Below, piece by piece: positions 20,474 through 29,985 of a DNA stretch of 64,000 bases. The translations under genes were made by a program, and so were the position numbers. The stretch is taken from assembly GCA_037127315.1 (NCBI GenBank), contig JBBBDQ010001616.1, positions 645,501 through 709,500 on the forward strand. The letters are read 5' to 3'. The notes beneath the pieces were generated by a model that made no database searches, was not told where the DNA came from, and worked only from the letters and a program-made list of their open reading frames with translations. The stretch's first letter is position 1; each line of letters begins with the position of its first letter. Source of the stretch: Ascarosepion bandense. Its lineage: Eukaryota; Mollusca; Cephalopoda; Sepiida; Sepiidae.

Positions 20474-21256
20474 TATGAACATGACAAAACGTGATCTTTG
20501 CTTACATTTCTTGCATGATTTCAATCTTGGGCGTAGTGCCACCAAAACTTTTGCCAATATCAACAGAGCATGTGGAGATGGCTCAACAAGTGACCAGACA
20601 GTACGAAGGTGTTTCTAGAAATTCCGTACTGGTGATGAAAGCCTTGAAGATGAAGAAGGTAGAGAACAATCATATAACCTTGACAAGGAACAACTGCAAG
20701 CAATTGTTAAGCGAAATCCACGTCAAAGAGTCAGAGAAATGTCTCAGAGTCTTGGTGTCAGCACTGCAACAGTCTTGCGCCATTTGCAGAGTATTGGCAA
20801 GATGAAAAGTTTCCTCATGATCTCAATGAAAATCAAAACTTAGGTGTTTTGAACTATAATCGATGCTCTTTCCGCGTAACACCAATGATCCATTTCTAGA
20901 ATAAATAGGCACCTTTGATAAAAAAAAATCCTTTATGATAACCGTAAACGATGAGGTCAATGGCTTGATCGTGATGAGTCACCTAAACATTTCCCAAAAC
21001 CAAACTTGCATTATGGTGACTGTTTGGTGGTCTGCAATTGGTAGCATCCACTATAGCTTTCTGGAAGCCAATCACAGCATTAACGCAGAACTTTAATGAA
21101 ATCAACATGCTAAAATATATGCAGGCCTGCAAAGAATGAGACCCTCATTGATGAATTGACATGGTCCAATTTTGCCCCACGATTACGCGCAGACGCTTGA
21201 TGCAAGAATGCACAAACTTGGGATACGAGAGTTTACAACATCCTCTATATTCTTCA
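20474..21256 (+). pseudogene. mariner-type transposase, N-terminal and catalytic part (broken)
   Basis: Frame 1 opens at about 20477 with MTKRDLCLHFLHDFNLGRSA, followed by a helix-turn-helix region with the SDQTVRRCF box (mariner hallmark, usually ..TVQRWF..), FRTGDESLEDEEGRE, VKRNPRQRVREMSQSLGVS and TATVLRHLQSIGK. After frameshifts come ILYDNRKR and QWLDRDESPKHFPKPNLH (known mariner block), VTVWWSA..IHYSF, and a corrupted version of the 'HDNARPH' region at about 21160-21200 running to a YE.L.HPLYS-like segment. Several stops and shifts make it dead. It is cut at 21256 by a LINE-A insertion and resumes at 24858. Known mariners code for about 345 residues with a DD34D triad. Confidence 0.9.
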
Positions 21257-24200
21257 ATGCGTCTCCTCGGCCTTGACTTCTCTTTCGATCTCAAGTGGAA
21301 CCATTACATTGAGTCAATAGCTAAATCCACTGCTAGGAAGGTTGGGTCACTGTGTCGGGCCACGATGTTTTTTCCTCCTGAATCCATCTGACATATATAC
21401 AAGTCAATCATCCGTCCGTGCATGAAATATTGCTGCCATATATTGTCAGGCGCTGTTCATTTTAGTGTTCTTGTCAGGCTCCAAAGGAGAATCAGTTATG
21501 TGATAGGTACCGACTTGGCTGCTCAACTCCAGCCACTTTCTTACAGACGGTATGTGGCTTCCCTCTGTCGTTTCTATAAATATATTCATGGCTTCTGCTC
21601 CGACGAACTTAAGTTACTGGTGCCCCTGCAACAGGTGTTTACTCGTGCAACCAGACTGGCAACTGGGTCCCACCCATTCACAGTTAGATCAACCAAATGC
21701 AGATGACAATTCTACTCCACCAGCTTCTTTTCTCCCATTTTCCACCAGTGGAAATCGCTTCCTTATTTATCCTTTCCTGGGGGCCACAACCTTTAGGAAT
21801 TTAAATGCAATGTCAATACCCATCTCTTATCCACTTGACTCCAGTTATTTTTACATCATCCTGTATATCTTGTTCTATCTTGTTCTTTTCCTTTCTCTCT
21901 GCCTTTGCAACTGCCAGGAATTTAAATGCAATGTCAATACCCATCTCTTATCCACTTGACTCCAGTTATTTCTACATCAGCCTGTATATCTTGTTCTATC
22001 TTGTTCTTTTCCTTTCTCTCTGCCTTTGCAACTGTCAGGAATTTAAATGCAATGTCAATACCCATCTCTTAACCACTTGACTCCATTTCTTTCTACATCA
22101 CCCTGTATATCTTGTTCTATCTTGTTCTTTTCCTTTCTCTCTGCCTTTGCAACTGTCAGGAATTTAAATGCAATGTCAATACCCATCTCTTAACTACTTG
22201 ACTCCATTTCTTTCTACATCACCCTGTATATCTTGTTCTATCTTGTTCTTTTCCTTTCTCTCTGCCTTTGCAACTGCCAGGAATTTAAATGCAATGTCAA
22301 TACCCATCTCTTATCCACTTGACTCCAGTTCTTTCTACATCACTCTGTATATCTTGTTCTATCTTGTTCTTTTCCTTTCTCTCTGCCTTTGCAACTGCCA
22401 GGAATTTAAATGCAATGTCAATACCCATCTCTTATCCACTTGACTCCAGTTATTTCTACATCACCCTGTATATCTTGTTCTATCTTGTTTGTTTTTTTTC
22501 CTTTCTCTTTGCCTTTGCAACTGTCAGGAATTTAAATGCAATGTCAATACCCATCTCTTAACTACTTGACTCCATTTCTTTCTACATCACCCTGTATATC
22601 TTGTTCTATCTTGTTCTTTTCCTTTCTCTCTGCCTTTGCAACTGTCAGGAATTTAAATGCAATGTCAATACCCATCTCTTAACCACTTGACTCCATTTCT
22701 TTCTACATCACCCTGTATATCTTGTTCTATCTTGTTCTTTTCCTTTCTCTCTGCCTTTGCAACTGTCAGGAATTTAAATGCAATGTCAATACCCATCTCT
22801 TAACTACTTGACTCCATTTCTTTCTACATCACCCTGTATATCTTGTTCTATCTTGTTCTTTTCCTTTCTCTCTGCCTTTGCAACTGCCAGGAATTTAAAT
22901 GCAATGTCAATACCCATCTCTTAACCACTTGATTCCAGTTCTTTTTACATCACCCTGTATATCTTGTTCTATCTTGTTCTTTTTCTTTCTCTCTGCCTTT
23001 GCAACTGTCAGGAATTTAAATGCAATGTCAATACCCATCTCTTATCCACTTGACACCAGTTATTTCTACCTCACCCTGTATATCTTGTTCTATCTTGTTC
23101 TTTTCCTTTCTCTCTACCTTTGCAACTGTCAAGAATTTAAATGCAATGTCAATACCCATCTCTTATCCACTTGACTCCAGTTCTTTTTACATCATCCTGT
23201 ATATCTCGTTCTATCTTGTTCTTTTCCTTTCTCTCTGCCTTTGCAACTGTCAGGAATTTGAATGCAATGTCAATACCCATCTCTTATCCACTTGACTCCA
23301 GTTCTTTCTACATCACCATGTATATTTTGTTCTATCTTGTTCTTTTCCTTTCTCTCTGCCTTTGCAACTGTCAGGAATTTGAATGCAATGTCAATACCCA
23401 TCTCTTATCCACTTGACTCCAGTTATTTCTACATCAGCCTGTATATCTTGTTCTATCTTGTTCTTTTTCTTTCTCTCTGCCTTTGCAACTGCCAGGAATT
23501 TAAATGCAATGTCAATACCCATCTCTTATCCACTTGACTCCAGTTCTTTCTACATCACTCTGTATATCTTGTTCTATCTTGTTCTTTTCCTTTCTCTCTG
23601 CCTTTGCAACTGCCAGGAATTTAAATGCAATGTCAATACCCATCTCTTATCCACTTGACTCCAGTTCTTTCTACATCACCCTGTATATCTTGTTCTATCT
23701 TGTTTGTTTTTTTCCTTTCTCTTTGCCTTTGCAACTGTCAGGAATTTAAATGCAATGTCAATACCCATCTCTTAACTACTTGACTCCATTTCTTTCTACA
23801 TCACCCTGTATATCTTGTTCTATCTTGTTCTTTTCCTTTCTCTCTGCCTTTGCAACTGCCAGGAATTTAAATGCAATGTCAATACCCATCTCTTAACCAC
23901 TTGATTCCAGTTCTTTTTACATCACCCTGTATATCTTGTTCTATCTTGTTCTTTTCCTTTCTCTCTGCCTTTGCAACTGTCAGGAATTTAAATGCAATGT
24001 CAATACCCATCTCTTATCCACTTGACTCCAGTTATTTCTACATCACCCTGTATATCTTGTTCTATCTTGTTCTTTTCCTTTCTCTACCTTTGCAACTGTC
24101 AAGAATTTAAATGCAATGTCAATACCCATCTCTTATCCACTTGACTCCAGTTCTTTTTACATCATCCTGTATATCTTGTTCTATCTTGTTCTTTTCCTTT

Positions 24201-24857
24201 CTCTCTGCCTTTGCAACTGTCAGGAATTTGAATGCAATGTCAATACCCATCTCTTATCCACTTGACTCCAGTTCTTTCTACATCACCCTGTATATTTTGT
24301 TCTATCTTGTTCTTTTCCTTTCTCTCTGCCTTTGCAACTGTCAGGAATTTGAATGCAATGTCAATACCCATCTCTTATCCACTTGACTCCAGTTATTTCT
24401 ACATCAGCCTGTATATCTTGTTCTATCTTGTTCTTTTTCTTTCTCTCTGCCTTTGCAACTGTCAGGAATTTAATGCAATGTCAATACCCATCTCTTATCC
24501 ACTTGACTCCAGTTCTTTCTACATCACCCTGTATATCTTGTTCTATCTTGTTTTTTTTTCCCTTTCTCTTTGCCTTTGCAACTGTCAGGAATTTAAATGC
24601 AATGTCAATACCCATCTCTTAACCACTTGACTCCAGTTCTTTTTACATCACCCTGTATATCTTGTTCTATCTTGTTCTTTTCCTTTCTCTCTACTTTCGC
24701 AACTGTCATCACACCTGTATTCCCATCCTACTCTTGCTCCTTTCTTACTGGTTCGTCTTTCTCTTTACTCTCTTCCTATCTAATATTTTTACACTTATGT
24801 AGCCCCCTGCACATCAGTGGCGTTGCCGCTTTGCTTGGGGTGAAACGATTAAAAAAA
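21257..24857 (+). mobile_element. LINE-A copy with expanded tandem tail, inserted in mariner
   Basis: 5'-truncated LINE-A. It opens with LRLLGLDFSFDLKWNHYIES and KSTARKVGSLCRA, then MFFPPESI, a frame break, HIYKSIIRPCMKYCCHI, QRRISYVIGTDLAAQLQPLS, FYKYIHGFCSDELKLLVP, TRATRLATGSHPFTVRSTKC and a frameshifted FL.FSTSG region. The normal ORF end (EFKCNVNTHLL) appears at about 21797 and is then repeated 24 times with the adjoining 3' UTR. After 24707 the ordinary 3' UTR and tail follow: ACATCAGTGGCGTTGCCGC, TTTGCTTGGGGTGA, and A7 at 24851-24857. Confidence 0.9.
21797..24707 (+). repeat. 121-bp tandem array (about 24 units) from the LINE-A ORF end
   Basis: The unit begins GAATTTAAATGCAATGTCAA. It starts at about 21797, 21918, 22039, 22160, 22281, 22402, 22528, 22648, 22769, 22890, 23011, 23132, 23253, 23374, 23495, 23616, 23740, 23861, 23982, 24105, 24224, 24345, 24466 and 24590. 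Each unit carries the codons for the last residues of LINE-A ORF2 plus about 75 bp of 3' UTR. Because 121 is not a multiple of 3, the frame shifts each unit. This produces a ladder of overlapping 91-residue open frames that are repeat artefacts. A single copy of the homologous region is present at 50560-50670 (minus). Confidence 0.95.
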
Positions 24858-25058
24858 CACCTTTCATCTAATGATTATCACTTTTCAGCACTTCAGCATA
24901 TTTTAAATGGTAAAACCTTTCGATTCAAAACAGAGGTGGAATCAGCTTTCAAAGATTTCGTTGCATCACAGCCAATAACTTTTTATCAACGAGGAATAAA
25001 TAATCTCGTCGATTGATGGCAGAGGTGCATAGATGCTCAAGGTTCGTATTTTGACTAA
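24858..25058 (+). pseudogene. mariner transposase, C-terminal part after the LINE-A insertion
   Basis: Translation LSSNDYHFSALQHILNGKTF, then AFKDFVASQPITFYQRGINN and LVD-stop-WQRCIDAQGSYFD with a terminal stop at 25056-25058. This is the standard mariner C-terminus ('DYHFF..L..L.GK.F ... GI..L..RW..CI...G.YF'). One internal stop replaces the Arg before WQRC. It directly continues the YE.L.HPLYS segment that ends at 21256, showing that a single mariner gene was split. Confidence 0.9.
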
Positions 25059-25094
25059 TTTCTAAGATTTATTTTTCAAGAATAAAATTATGTT

Positions 25095-25266
25095 TCTGAA
25101 ATCGGCCATTATCTTTGAAACAGCGTAATATAAAGGGTCTTGATGCCGATAGAGATTATACTTCAAGGTGTTTGTTTTAATTCTATTTTACGCAAATATT
25201 TTGAAAGCCCCTCAGAGGTTTTGTATCTATTAGAATACAAGATACTGGATGGTTTGGAGTTTGAGA
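25095..25266 (+). repeat. dispersed repeat H, copy 1
   Basis: Shares GAAATCGGC.ATTATCTTTG, ATATAAAGG, GATGCCGATAGAGATTATAC, GTGTTTGTTTTAATTCTATT and AATACAAGATACT with 26605-26820. The two copies flank the Helitron-1 in the same orientation. Confidence 0.75.
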
Positions 25267-25290
25267 TCTAAACTTATTTATCAATGGAAC

Positions 25291-25321
<31 letters not shown>

Positions 25322-26381
25322 TAATAATATCACCCCAAGCAAGGCGATAACGCTAACAGGGGGCTACATAAGGGTAAAAAGAATGGAAAAGCACATCCTA
25401 AACAGGAAAAAAGGGATGAGCCTCTGCATCTGTTCAATAGACGTGGTTGGAGGGTGAACCGGGCGATAGTTTAGTCTATCTACTCCAATTGAAAAAAAAA
25501 AGAGTGGTAAGATAGGAAAAGAGAAAAAAATGGGAGACCGCATCCTAAACAGGGAAAAAGGGATGAGCCTCTTCACCTGTTCAATAGACGTGGATGGAGT
25601 GTGAACAGGGCGATAGTTTAGTCTATCTACTCCAATTGAAAAAAAAAGAGTGAGAAGATAGGAAAAGAGAAAAAATGGGAGACCGCATCCTAAACAGGAA
25701 ACAAGGGATGAGCCTCTGCATCTGTTCAATAGACGTGGGTGGAGTGTGAACCGAGCGATAGTTTAGTCTATCTACTCCAATTGAAAAAAAAAAAAGAGTC
25801 AGAAAATAGGAAAAGAGAAAAAATGGGAGACCGCATCCTAAACAGGGAACAAGAGATGAGCCTCTTCACCTGTTCAATAGACGTGGATGGAGTGTGAACC
25901 GGGCGATAGTTTAGTCTATCTACTCCAATTGGAAAAAAAAAAGAGTGAGAAGATAGGAAAAGAGAAAAAATGGGAGACCGCATCCTAAACAGGAAACAAG
26001 GGATGAGCTTCTGCATCTGTTCAATAGACGTGGGTCGTGTGTGAACCGGGCGATAGTTTAGTCTATCTACTCCAGTGTCTGTGTGCCTGTGTATCCGTTA
26101 CCTATAGATTTCGAAACTGCCGAACCGATTTTCTTGAAAATTTACACATTTGTACTATAAGCGTCTGCGAGTGTTCTTAGCTAGGTTTTGTGTCGAGGTA
26201 CCTCCGATAAATATCGAAAATCGATAATCAAAAAAATCGGGTTATAGAAGGAGTGGTCCGATTTTAATCAAATTTTATACACTCATAGACAAAGACATAA
26301 GAAACGATATTCAGAAGTTTCAAGGTTTCAGTTCTTACAATAGTGCAGAAAATCAATAATATATATATATAAAAGGCAAGA

Positions 26382-26412
<31 letters not shown>

Positions 26413-26563
26413 ATCTGCCTCTATGTCCTTTATACAAATCCACAATTTTTATTCCATTCTCACCATTCACACAAATATTCTTTAGGCCGAGTCTGAGCTC
26501 CAGGACCATGGATTAGTTTTAAAGCTTTCATTACACCCGAGCAACGCCGGGTTATACTGCTAG
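25267..26563 (+). mobile_element. Helitron-1 interrupted by a LINE-A tail
   Basis: 5' end A|TCTAAACTTATTTATCAATG and 3' end CCCGAGCAACGCCGGG, then TTATACTGCTAG|T. About 755 bp (25321-26076) in the middle of the subterminal TG tract is a minus-strand LINE-A tail. Without it the Helitron would be about 540 bp, the short version. Confidence 0.85.
25321..26076 (-). mobile_element. LINE-A tail with 147-bp tandem repeat (about 5 units)
   Basis: The minus strand ends in the LINE-A tail (GCGTTATCGCCTTGCTTGG GGTGA, then A-rich). 5' of it, a 147-bp unit repeats, marked by CATCCTAAACAGG on the plus strand at 25394, 25541, 25686, 25834 and 25981. Each unit contains GTTCAATAGACGTGG, the GGGCGATAGTTTAGTCTATC block and an A-run. 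One unit is present in the tails at 51070 and 61424 and about two at 46608, so the number of units varies between copies. The open frames over this region are repeat artefacts. Confidence 0.9.
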
Positions 26564-26604
26564 TAGTATTATATATATATATATATTTACAAGCAATGCG
26601 ATTA

Positions 26605-26820
26605 TGTGCTACACTGAAATCGGCAATTATCTTTGTAACAACATAATATAAAGGACCAGTATCATTGCCTTCAGACGAGACTTGATGCTGATGGAGATTA
26701 TACTTAAAGGTGTTTGTTTTAATTCTATTTTCCACAAATATTTCGAAAGCCCCTCATAGGTCTTGTATCTATTACAATACAAGATACTAGTTGCTTTGGA
26801 GGTTGAGTCAAACTTATAAA
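26605..26820 (+). repeat. dispersed repeat H, copy 2
   Basis: Second copy of the repeat at 25095-25266. It has an extra segment (CAGTATCATTGCCTTCAGAC) absent from copy 1. Confidence 0.7.
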
Positions 26821-27069
26821 ATAATCTCTAAAACCAAACTGTCATTGATATATTTTTACGAATAAGATTATTTATAAGATGAAATCTGTTCGCTATACAA
26901 CCGGCAAAGAACAATCTTTAGTCGTGAAAAAATATGAAACTGTAAGCCAAATATGTCGTATTTACCTAAATTAAATTTACTGTCCCCGGATTTGAACTAG
27001 AGATACGAAATTAAATATTTCTGTCTGAATTTCTTGGATGGAAAGTTATCACTATTTACATGACAGTTA
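26821..27069. other. unassigned sequence
   Basis: AT-rich, nothing recognised. Confidence 0.4.
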
Positions 27070-27250
27070 CACTAATGTCCTCATCTTTCTTGTTATTGTT
27101 ACAACGTTTTGGCCTTTAAGCTCTCCGTCCTTCTTCAGATAACTTTTAACTTGAATAACATTCGTGAAATTTTGAACAGAGCTCTTTATTCAATCAACGG
27201 GGTTAGATTGCTTGTTGATAATCGAGAAAATAAAATTCATGATTGAAATC
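27070..27250 (-). mobile_element. SINE-E, diverged
   Basis: Minus strand contains CTGAAGAAGGACGGAGAGC and AAAGGCCAAAACGTTGTA, the SINE-E core hairpin, with flanks similar to those at 33985 and 7418. Confidence 0.5.
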
Positions 27251-27289
27251 TTGTGATAGGGGTATATAAGTTCACCTACCGCTTAGACC

Positions 27290-27456
27290 GCAATCCTCCA
27301 CGTTTGTTTGAACAGATGTAGAGATTTACCCTTTGTTTAAGATTGGGTTTCCGGTTCTTTCTAAGATATTTTCCTTCTTTTCTACTTCAAACAGCTCTTT
27401 TTGTCTTAGTGGCGTTATTGTCTTGTTTGGGGTGATTTGATTAAAAAAGGCTTTGT
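27290..27456 (+). mobile_element. LINE-A-type 3' tail variant
   Basis: GGGTTTCCGGTTCTTTCTAA, then CTTAGTGGCGTTATTGTC, TTGTTTGGGGTGATTTGATT and A6. The same variant is at 53440-53690 and partly at 50985. Confidence 0.7.
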
Positions 27457-27527
27457 ATTTTAATATGTCAAATTTTGTTTTTGGTCTGTCTTATTGCATG
27501 CGACATATTTTCTTTTGGTATTTAGTT

Positions 27528-27590
27528 AAATGCCCTACGTGATACGTGCTTGGGCGATCATATCTCGAAATAGATTTTCCCGCAGTAGGT
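27528..27590 (-). mobile_element. SINE-A stub cut by LINE-A
   Basis: The plus strand reads GCCCTACGTGATACGTGCTT through CCCGCAGTAGGT, the last part of SINE-A in reverse. It is cut abruptly by the poly-T of the LINE-A at 27591, so the LINE-A may have landed in a SINE-A. The remainder of that SINE-A may be the piece at 28862-29005. Confidence 0.7.
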
Positions 27591-28850
27591 TTTTTTTTTT
27601 TTTTTAATCATTTCACCCCGAGCAAGGCAGAAACGCCACTGATGTGCAGGGGGTTACATAAATGTAAAAAGATTAATTAGAAAAGAGTGAGGAGTACAAA
27701 ATAGTTAGAAAGGAACAATAGAAAGCTGAGAGAGCAGGTGCAATGACAGATACATGGGCGGAGAGAAAGTGAAGATTATACAGGGGAGGGGAGAGAGCTA
27801 GAGTCCAGTGGTTAGTAGGTGAGTATTAACTTTGCTTTTAAATTTCTGGAGGTCGTAGCCGTCAGGAAAGCAAGAATACGGGAGCGAGTTCCACAGGCGG
27901 GAAGTGCGAGAGAGGAAGCTGCAGGAGTAGAATTGTCGTCTGCATTTGGCTAACCTGAATGTGAATGGGTGGGACCCAGTTGCCAGTCTGGTTGCACGGG
28001 TAAGCACCTGTTGAGGAGGCATCAGTGACTTAAGCTCATCCGAGCAGAAGCCATGAAAGTATTTATAGAAGAGACAGAGGGAGGCCACATTTCGACGATG
28101 GGAAAGTGGCTGCAGTCGAGTCGCCAGATCAGTACCTATCACATTACAGACTCTCCTTTGGAGCTTGTCAAGAACACTGAGGAGAACGGCAGGGGCACCT
28201 GACCATAAATGGCAGCAGTACTCCATGCACGGACGGATGGTTGACTTGTATATATGCAGGATGGATTCAGGTGGAAAAAACATCCTGGATCGACATAGTG
28301 ACCCAATCTTCTTAGCAGTAGATTTTGCTATGGATTCAATATAGTGCTTCCATTTGAGGTCTGAGGACAGGGTAAGTCCGAGGAGGCGTAAGTGTATTAC
28401 TCTCCGGGAGAATCATCTGGTCCATGCTTATGGGAGGCAGAAGAGGTTGGCTGTAATGGTTGACAGACATCAGCTTGGTCTTAGAGGAATTGAAGTTGAC
28501 AAGCCTCTTCTTGCCCCAGTTCACCACAGAGTGTAGATCCCGCTCAAGGTCAGCAACGAGATTATGTCTGTCCGCCACGACAGGTTTCTTAGTGGAGCGG
28601 GAGTATATTGTAGTGTCAGCTGCGTAGATGCCTACTTGGGACTTTATCTCATCTGGGAGGTCGTTGATGAAAATAAGGAAGAGCGTCGGGCCCAGGATAG
28701 AGCCTTGTGGGATACCAGCATTCGTGCTGTAGGACGAAGAGGCACGCCCATTCAGAACGACCTTCATTTTGCGTTTATTTAAGAAAGATTGGATTAGGTC
28801 AAGCAGGCGACCGGTAATACCATAACCGCGTAGTTTGCATAGGAGAGCAG
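27591..28850 (-). mobile_element. LINE-A with reverse-transcriptase core, active site mutated
   Basis: Minus strand, 5'-truncated at about 28850. Order: RGYGITGRLLDLIQSFLNKR (28790-28850), [40 protein letters not shown] (palm motif B region, about 28640-28700), GIYAADTTIYSRST where other copies have YADDT (about 28600), LHSVVNWGKKRLVNFNSSKT (28480-28540). After a frameshift come SILHIYKSTIRPCMEYCCHL and the thumb/C-terminal region through SRTSRLWNSLPYSCFPDGYD to VNTHLLTTGL-stop at 27798. The 3' UTR and tail continue to a T-run at 27591. YADD to YAAD loses one of the two catalytic aspartates, so this copy could not polymerise even before the frameshifts. Confidence 0.92.
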
Positions 28851-28861
28851 GCGACCGGTAA

Positions 28862-29005
28862 TACCATTATTTTCTGCGTTAGACTAGTTGCTAACCAAAG
28901 CTATAGAACTCAAATTGTTTTGACATTTAACTCATAGATTAATGCCTTTCCCAAGTGTGTTTGCGCCTAAGTGAACGCAACGAAGTCAACTGGAACTTGA
29001 ACTCG
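28862..29005 (-). mobile_element. SINE-A fragment
   Basis: Contains the complement of the body and part of the head region (CTGCGTTAGACTAGTTGCTA, CCCAAGTGTGTTTGCGCCTA, TGGAACTTGAACTCGG). It may be the other half of the SINE-A cut at 27590. A duplicated GCGACCGGTAATACCAT at about 28806 and 28850 marks the junction. Confidence 0.65.
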
Positions 29006-29090
29006 GTTCTCGGCAGGTTTCGAACCTGCGATCCCAGCAGTGAGAAGCTTCGATAGATTCAACGCTCATTAACCGATTCGGTCATGAAAT
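29006..29090 (-). mobile_element. tRNA-like head with long variable region
   Basis: Minus strand: GACCGAATCGGTTAATGAGC..GGGATCGCAGGTTCGAAACC..TGCCGAGAAC. It resembles the 3' half of a class II (Ser/Leu-type) tRNA, but I could not fold a proper acceptor stem and anticodon arm. It is more likely the head of a SINE-B-type element than a tRNA gene. Confidence 0.45.
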
Positions 29091-29139
29091 TCCTTTCTTG
29101 TCATAGTCACCTTGAAATGTTCATTTCTGCTCAGATTCG

Positions 29140-29320
29140 TATCCAAATGTAAATAGGAGGACACAAGTTCGAATCCTGCTTACTTTTTATTAATAAGATT
29201 TCTCTGGTAGACAAACAAAAATAAATATATTGTTTAATAAATAACGGAACGTCTGCTCAGATATGAGTATCCACTAAAAATAAAGTTTAATGAGATAAAA
29301 TCTGTTGGGTTAATAAATCA
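29140..29320 (+). mobile_element. SINE-B, partial
   Basis: B box AAGTTCGAATCCTGC, then the SINE-B body (GGTAGACAAACAAAAATAAA, CAGATATGAGTATCCACTAA, AAATAAAGTTTAAT). Confidence 0.6.
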
Positions 29321-29444
29321 ACAAAAAATTTATTTAGAAATCACTGTTTACGTTTCGATAAAAAAAAATTGAGTAGTTATGATATTTTCAAGGTGTCTAT
29401 TGATTTCGCTTATTGTCACTACTCAGTTTTATGTCCTTTTGTCA

Positions 29445-29735
29445 CGCAGTGGATATCGGCTCGGAACGAGAAATCGGAGATTCAAATTCTAGTTGAATTC
29501 CTTGCTATCAATTACGGGCATAATATCCTTGAGAAAGGTAGTAGTCCGTCTATTCCCTCCAGCTATAGGTTAAATAACAAAACAGATTAGGTTCTATAGA
29601 CTTGGTTGGCAACCAATCTGCCGCAAAATGTAATGACAACTACTGCGGGAAAATCTTCTACCTAGTCAATCATGTCTCTTTCAAGACATGATCTTCCAAG
29701 CGTTTATCACCTATGGCACTTAACTGACTACTCGG
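29445..29735 (+). mobile_element. SINE-A, nearly full length
   Basis: Starts within the head (ACGCAGTGGATATCGGCTCG). The B box is partly deleted (GGAGATTCAAATTC). Complete body, ending GGCACTTAACTGACTAC. Confidence 0.85.
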
Positions 29736-29744
29736 CAAAGTTTC

Positions 29745-29985
29745 TTCGTGGCCGCGTTGGTAACAGCCTTTCGTATTTAACGGCGGTTGATTTTGCAAAG
29801 GTAAACGGAGGTTTGAATCCTGGCACGCATATTTTTTTCATTTTTAAATAAGTTTTTTCTCCAATATTCAGGCTGCTAGACGAAAATAAATAAATATCCC
29901 GTTTAATAAATAAACGAGACTCAAATATGGGTATTCAATAAAAATAATGTTCAAAAAATAGTTAATAAATATAAATCTATAAGGA
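29745..29985 (+). mobile_element. SINE-B
   Basis: tRNA-like head GTGGCCGCGTTGGTAACAGC..GGAGGTTTGAATCCTGGC, followed by the body with GCTGCTAGACGAAAATAAAT and CAATAAAAATAATGTTCAAA, as at 43200-43310. Confidence 0.6.

Noticed and set aside
21552..24630. Ladder of overlapping 79-139 codon open frames starting MQCQYPS
   Set aside because: They come from the 121-bp tandem unit read in successive frames. The repeated segment is the LINE-A ORF end plus UTR, with no independent coding signal.
25364..26016. Two minus-strand frames of 121 and 82 codons
   Set aside because: They read through the 147-bp tail repeat of LINE-A. Indels between units change the frame and no domain is present.
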